Shown: one piece after another, positions 59,953-64,000 of the stretch
Layout of the letters: each line of letters opens with the position of its first letter
Position numbering within the stretch: position 1 is the first letter of the stretch
Assembly (NCBI GenBank): GCA_037013495.1
Contig: CM072807.1
Coordinates: forward strand, 10,357,001-10,421,000
Source of the DNA: Hippophae tibetana
Taxonomy: Eukaryota; Streptophyta; Magnoliopsida; Rosales; Elaeagnaceae
Reading direction: 5' to 3'
Length of the DNA stretch: 64,000 nt
The notes under the pieces: generated by a model
Database searches by the model: none
What the model was told of the DNA's origin: nothing
The model's input: only the letters and a program-made list of their open reading frames with translations
Translations under genes and position numbers: made by a program

Positions 59953-60597
59953 ATCCAATCTAGGGCCATCCCTTCTCTTTTGGTTGGCAAAGATGTTCTT
60001 GGAGCTGCCAAGACAGGTTCTGGCAAAACTCTTGCTTTTCTAGTACCAGCTGTGGAGCTATTACACAACATTCGTTTTACTCCTCGCAATGGAACTGGTG
60101 TTTTGGTGATTTGCCCAACAAGAGAGCTTGCAATTCAGGTTATTGAACGTAATTTAAGCTTATGTTGGCAACTTGGTTAATTTTACTCATGAAGAAAGTC
60201 TTTTATTCTTAAATTGATAATTAGTTTAACTTTTCTTCTTGAATGTGCACATATATACGGAATAGAATGTGGAATGATCGTTATTATTTTTTTATTTTTT
60301 GCTTATAAGCTGCATGCTTATGATCTTGGTTATATGTCATGTTGTACTCCTGACTTCTGTAAATTAACTCTTAGACTTGCACTTTCTTACTTACCATACA
60401 AATAATTCAGACCCATGAGGGGGCAAAGGATCTATTGAAGTATCACTCGAAGACTTTTGGCTTGGTTATTGGTGGTGCTTCTAGACGGGGGAGAAGCAGA
60501 GCGTATTGTAAAGGGAGTAAACCCATTGGTGGCAACTCCGGGTCGCCTGTTGGATCATCTTCAAAACACCAAGGGATTTATTTATAAAAACATGAAG
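59953..60597 (+). pseudogene. DEAD-box RNA helicase fragment (two exons)
   Basis: Exon 59953-60138 (62 codons) encodes [19 protein letters not shown], the Walker [10 protein letters not shown] (motif I), [20 protein letters not shown] (motif Ia) and IQ. Exon 60411-60597 encodes [27 protein letters not shown], then, after one extra G in the G5 run at about 60486-60490, [20 protein letters not shown] and [14 protein letters not shown] (motif Ib region). This matches the RH27/RH51/RH18 type of nucleolar helicases acting in ribosome biogenesis. The exon with the DEAD box itself and all C-terminal exons are absent, and the N-terminus is missing. The frameshift confirms a pseudogene; introns are kept. 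Confidence 0.9.
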
Positions 60598-60673
60598 GTA
60601 GCCTATTATGCTAGATTCAATATCAATTTTAAAGATGTTGCCCTGGTTGGGCTGAGTTGTTCTCTCAATCATT

Positions 60674-60732
<59 letters not shown>

Positions 60733-61233
60733 GTATTGTAACAAATGTGACCTAATTATCTTTATATTAAAGAACAATTAAGGTTGCCCTGATTTTTGGA
60801 TTGAATACACCCGTGTTTTTGTGGTGACTGTCTTCAGCTCATTGGAATAAAAGTAGTATGACATATCTTTTCTCCTACTGAATCATGGTCAAATCTTTTG
60901 TAGTATTCATCCATTACGTAGGATTAGTTCTCAATCACATTTAGTTGGATTTTCTCTAGACATGTGAATAAAATCTAAGTTAAAAATCTGTTTGATCTTC
61001 TTACTCCACCCGAAAAGATATTCTATTAAGAGTTATTGAGTTAAATATGTGAGTGATAGCCTTTTTGTAGACAAAATGCATTGATCTCTCCAATAAGAGG
61101 TTGACGGTAAATAATGTCATATGATATGGATTTAGAATAAATAAGTCTAAATTTACTAATATTATATCCAAACAAGTAAACAAATTACTTGTATTCTACG
61201 CACTATAACACATTTTAAAGACAACTCATAAAT
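60598..61233. other. Spacer after the helicase fragment
   Basis: Contains the TTCT microsatellite and no further helicase exon. Nothing else recognised. Confidence 0.6.
60672..60731. repeat. (TTCT)15 microsatellite
   Basis: Uninterrupted tetranucleotide run in what would be the helicase intron. Confidence 0.95.
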
Positions 61234-61528
61234 TGAAGAAAAATACAAACACTTAAAAAAAAAAGCTTTCAACTCACACTCAAATTAAGAATACAAAGAC
61301 TTATTTATTTTTGATGGAATGATTAAACCAAATGCAAGGTAGGCTATTTATAGTCTTGACCATGCAATCTACACCACACAAATATAAAACTAAGAAATAA
61401 TTCTAGCCACACAAATATTATCTACACACTTCTCTTTTCTACAACCTTCAACCACTCTATTTATTCATCCTTCAACCACTTCATTTATTTCTCTACATCT
61501 TTAATTATTATGTTGGTGTTGATTTTCA
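61234..61528 (-). repeat. 3' LTR of the minus-strand copia element
   Basis: In its own direction it starts TGAAAATCAACACC right after a purine-rich TTGAGGGGAGTAT and ends TTTTTCTTCA, giving TGAA...TTCA ends. A TATA box CTATAAATAGCC lies at about 61346-61357. Length about 295 bp. The 5' LTR lies outside the window, so the left edge is provisional. Confidence 0.6.
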
Positions 61529-64000
61529 ATACTCCCCTCAATACCAACTCTCACTATTTTTACTGTGTTAAGCTGACGGCGAAACATTTCGAACTTACCA
61601 ACGCTTAAGCTTTTTGTAAACAAGTCCGCAACTTGATCATCTATCTTGATTTTCCTCATTTCAATTTTTCTTGCAGAACCTTTTCTCTGATAAAGTGATA
61701 GTGTATTTCAACATGCTTAGTTCTTGCATGAATGATCGGATTCTCTTCCAAATGAATTGTCGATTGATTGTCACAGTACAATTGTACTACATAATCTACT
61801 GGTTGATGTAGATTATTCATTAGATGTATCAACCATATACACTCTTGAGCTGCCATTGTTGTTGCTCGATACTCAACTTCAGTGGTTGATAATGATATCG
61901 TTGGTTATCTCTTGCTACAACAATAAATTTTTCCGGAACCCAGCTTAAACACATACCCAGTTGTTGATCTCCTGCATAGTCTACATCGTAGTAACCAACT
62001 AACTTACAGTCTCTACCTTTCTTGTAAAAAAGACCATAGTCAATTGTACTATTCACATATCTCAGTATTCGTTGAACTGCATCCAAATGAGGCTTCTTTG
62101 GATCTTGCATATACTAACTCATCACACTAACTACATAAGAAATGTCAGGTCGAGTTAACGTTAAGTAGACCAGACTGCATATCAATTGTCTATACATCAT
62201 TGCATCTTCCAAATCTTTTCCTTCACGTGTACACATTTTGGAATTTGGTTCCATCGACGTCGAAATCGGCTTGCATTCGAGCATTACAAACCTTTTCAAC
62301 AAATCTTTGGAATATTTTTGCTAACAAAGACATATTTCTTCTTGTGTGTGATCAACCTCTAAACCAAGGAAGTGTTTGAGCTGGCCAAGTTCCTTAATCT
62401 AGAAACAGACTGACAAATTCTCCTTTGTCCGAAGAATTGCTACCTCATCATCACCAGTTATGATTAAGTCATCCACATACACTAGCAAAATAGCTAGATT
62501 TCCTTCATTGTCTTTGAAAAACAAGCTAGAATCTACAGGTGTTACTGAATAACCACTTTGTGTTAGAAATTTAGCAATCTTACCATACCACGCCCTATGT
62601 GCTTGTTTCAATCCGTAGAGCACACATATTTAGGATGATCTTGGCTCTGAAAACCCATTGGTTGGATCATATAGATCTCCCGATCTAGCTCTCCATGAAG
62701 AAAATCATTTTTCACATCCATCTACCACAACTTCCAATCTTTGTTGGCTGCAAGTGCAAGTAGGACTCGAATAGTTGTAAGTTTTGCCACTGGACTAAAC
62801 GTTTCATCATAGTCTAGTCCATACTATTGAAAGAAACCACGAGCTACCAATCGTGCCTTGTACCTCTCGATTGACCCATATAGACGTTGCTTTATCTTGT
62901 AAACCCACTTGTAGGATATGGGTTTCACATCTCTTGGCTTTCGCACCAGATCCAAAGTTTGATTTTGCTGAAGTGCATCGATCTCTTCTTTCATAGTTGT
63001 CATCCATTCAGATCTTTGCAATGCTTCTTCAAACGTCTCAGGTTCTATTGTTTCTTCAATTATGGCTACATTGGCATATTTGGGATTTGGCATTCGTGTT
63101 CTTGTTGACCTACAGAGTTGAGATTATGTAGTTGATTCTTCCATTTCACTAGGCCCACCTTTTTCATTTAGTTGTTGATATATGCCAATTTTCCAAGGAT
63201 TCTGAGTTACTCTTTGTTCGGCACCATCATCGTTTGGATCTCTAGATTTATCTAAACTTGGTTGGAATTGAATAGTATGCTCCCCTATCTTTTGTTGCAA
63301 CTTATCTCCAAATTCTTTTGAGTTTGACAATGCTTCCTTTTCTCTGACTTTCGTATCCCACAAAGATACATCTAATAGCTTTTTGTCAAATTTTCTCTGT
63401 AAATGATCATGAACAAATACATAACATACATAGCCAAATACTCGAAAGTAGCTAACTGTAGGTTTCATGTTCCACAGTTTCTCAAAGGGTGAAACAAATT
63501 CTAACCTTGGTTAAGGAAGTCTGTTGATCACAAAGGCTGCAGTTTGCATCGCTTCAGTCCAAAACCTCACAGGTACATTCTTTTCATGTAGCATACTCCG
63601 ACAATTTTTTGCAAGATACCAGATCTTTCTCTCTATACACCATTTTGTTGTGGCGTGTTGGCACAAGTGTACTGATGACGTATTCAACATTCCCTTAGGT
63701 ATTGAGAGAACTCACTTGAGTTATATTCTCCGCCGTTGTCTGTGCTTAAGCAACAGATCTTCTTTACAACTTCTCCTTCAATTGAACCTCTAAACTCTTT
63801 AAACTTTGAGAATACGTTAGATTTTTCTTTCATAAAGAAAACCCACACATTCCTTGAGAAGTCATCAATGAATGTCACTATGTATCGCATACCGCCAATT
63901 GATGGTTTCTTAACAGGACCGAATACTCAGAGTGAACTAACTCCAATGGTTCTTTTTCTTTAAACTTTGATTCCTCATATGGTAATTGGTAAGCTTTACC
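61529..64000 (-). pseudogene. Ty1/copia pol (integrase, RT, RNase H), broken, cut by window end
   Basis: Minus strand from 64000. Integrase: PLELVHSE where the first catalytic Asp should be, a frame change, then [19 protein letters not shown] and [24 protein letters not shown] then a stop near 63645. [56 protein letters not shown] near 62480 (YVDD intact), [13 protein letters not shown]. RNase [68 protein letters not shown]. Several frameshifts and stops separate these. A real but dead element of the large plant copia group; the gag part lies beyond 64000. Confidence 0.9.

Noticed and set aside
60214-60405. 63-residue hydrophobic frame between helicase exons
   Set aside because: It lies within a GT-AG intron defined by the two helicase exons.

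Overview
The window is nuclear DNA of a flowering plant, almost certainly a eudicot. The signs are GT-AG introns, an R2R3-MYB gene of a plant-only subgroup, very AT-rich spacers, and layers of Ty1/copia, Ty3/gypsy (Tat type), hAT and CACTA elements. A legume is plausible from the general look of the repeats, but nothing here proves it. It reads like gene-poor, repeat-rich chromatin: one apparently intact host gene, two broken host-gene fragments, and about ten mobile elements or remnants.

Layout. 1-2470: 3' end of a plus-strand copia element with a long LTR holding a TA microsatellite and 29-bp repeats. 2471-4805: AT-rich spacer. 4806-10229: decayed plus-strand copia element with both LTRs. 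11598-12470: gag-like fragment, then a 52/59-bp minisatellite. 12464-~23700: minus-strand Tat-type gypsy element. It is split inside its integrase by a 4.2-kb hAT transposon (12530-16776, 8-bp target duplication GTCCTAAT) and inside its reverse transcriptase by a foreign LTR-like segment (19241-20737). 24258-25064: O-fucosyltransferase pseudogene fragment. 28743-29868: three-exon MYB repressor gene. 34312-40891: second Tat-type element with two diverged LTRs, a remnant reverse transcriptase and a 15-bp minisatellite. 40892-46033: spacer with a 462-bp hAT-like MITE. 46034-50351: third Tat-type element, minus strand. 50352-59580: a 9.2-kb CACTA element. 59953-60597: DEAD-box helicase pseudogene fragment. 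61234-64000: minus-strand copia element cut by the window end.

The CACTA element is the most interesting object. It has 22-bp matching termini, six 42-bp subterminal repeats that each contain a palindrome, a decayed TnpD-type transposase gene, and a second gene of ten exons whose frame is kept across all nine introns. That second gene joins a Transposase_24-like region to a Ulp1-type cysteine protease domain with its H-D-Q-C tetrad in place, and has one in-frame stop. Just after it lies a foldback of about 280 bp, able to form a long hairpin RNA.

The MYB gene is probably a phenylpropanoid-type repressor (subgroup 4, MYB4/MYB308-like). It has the bHLH-contact helix, the [13 protein letters not shown] motif, an LxLxL EAR motif and a CX2CX10CX2C finger, and a possible MYB-binding AC element lies upstream. 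All boundaries and family calls come from reading the sequence; no database search was run.
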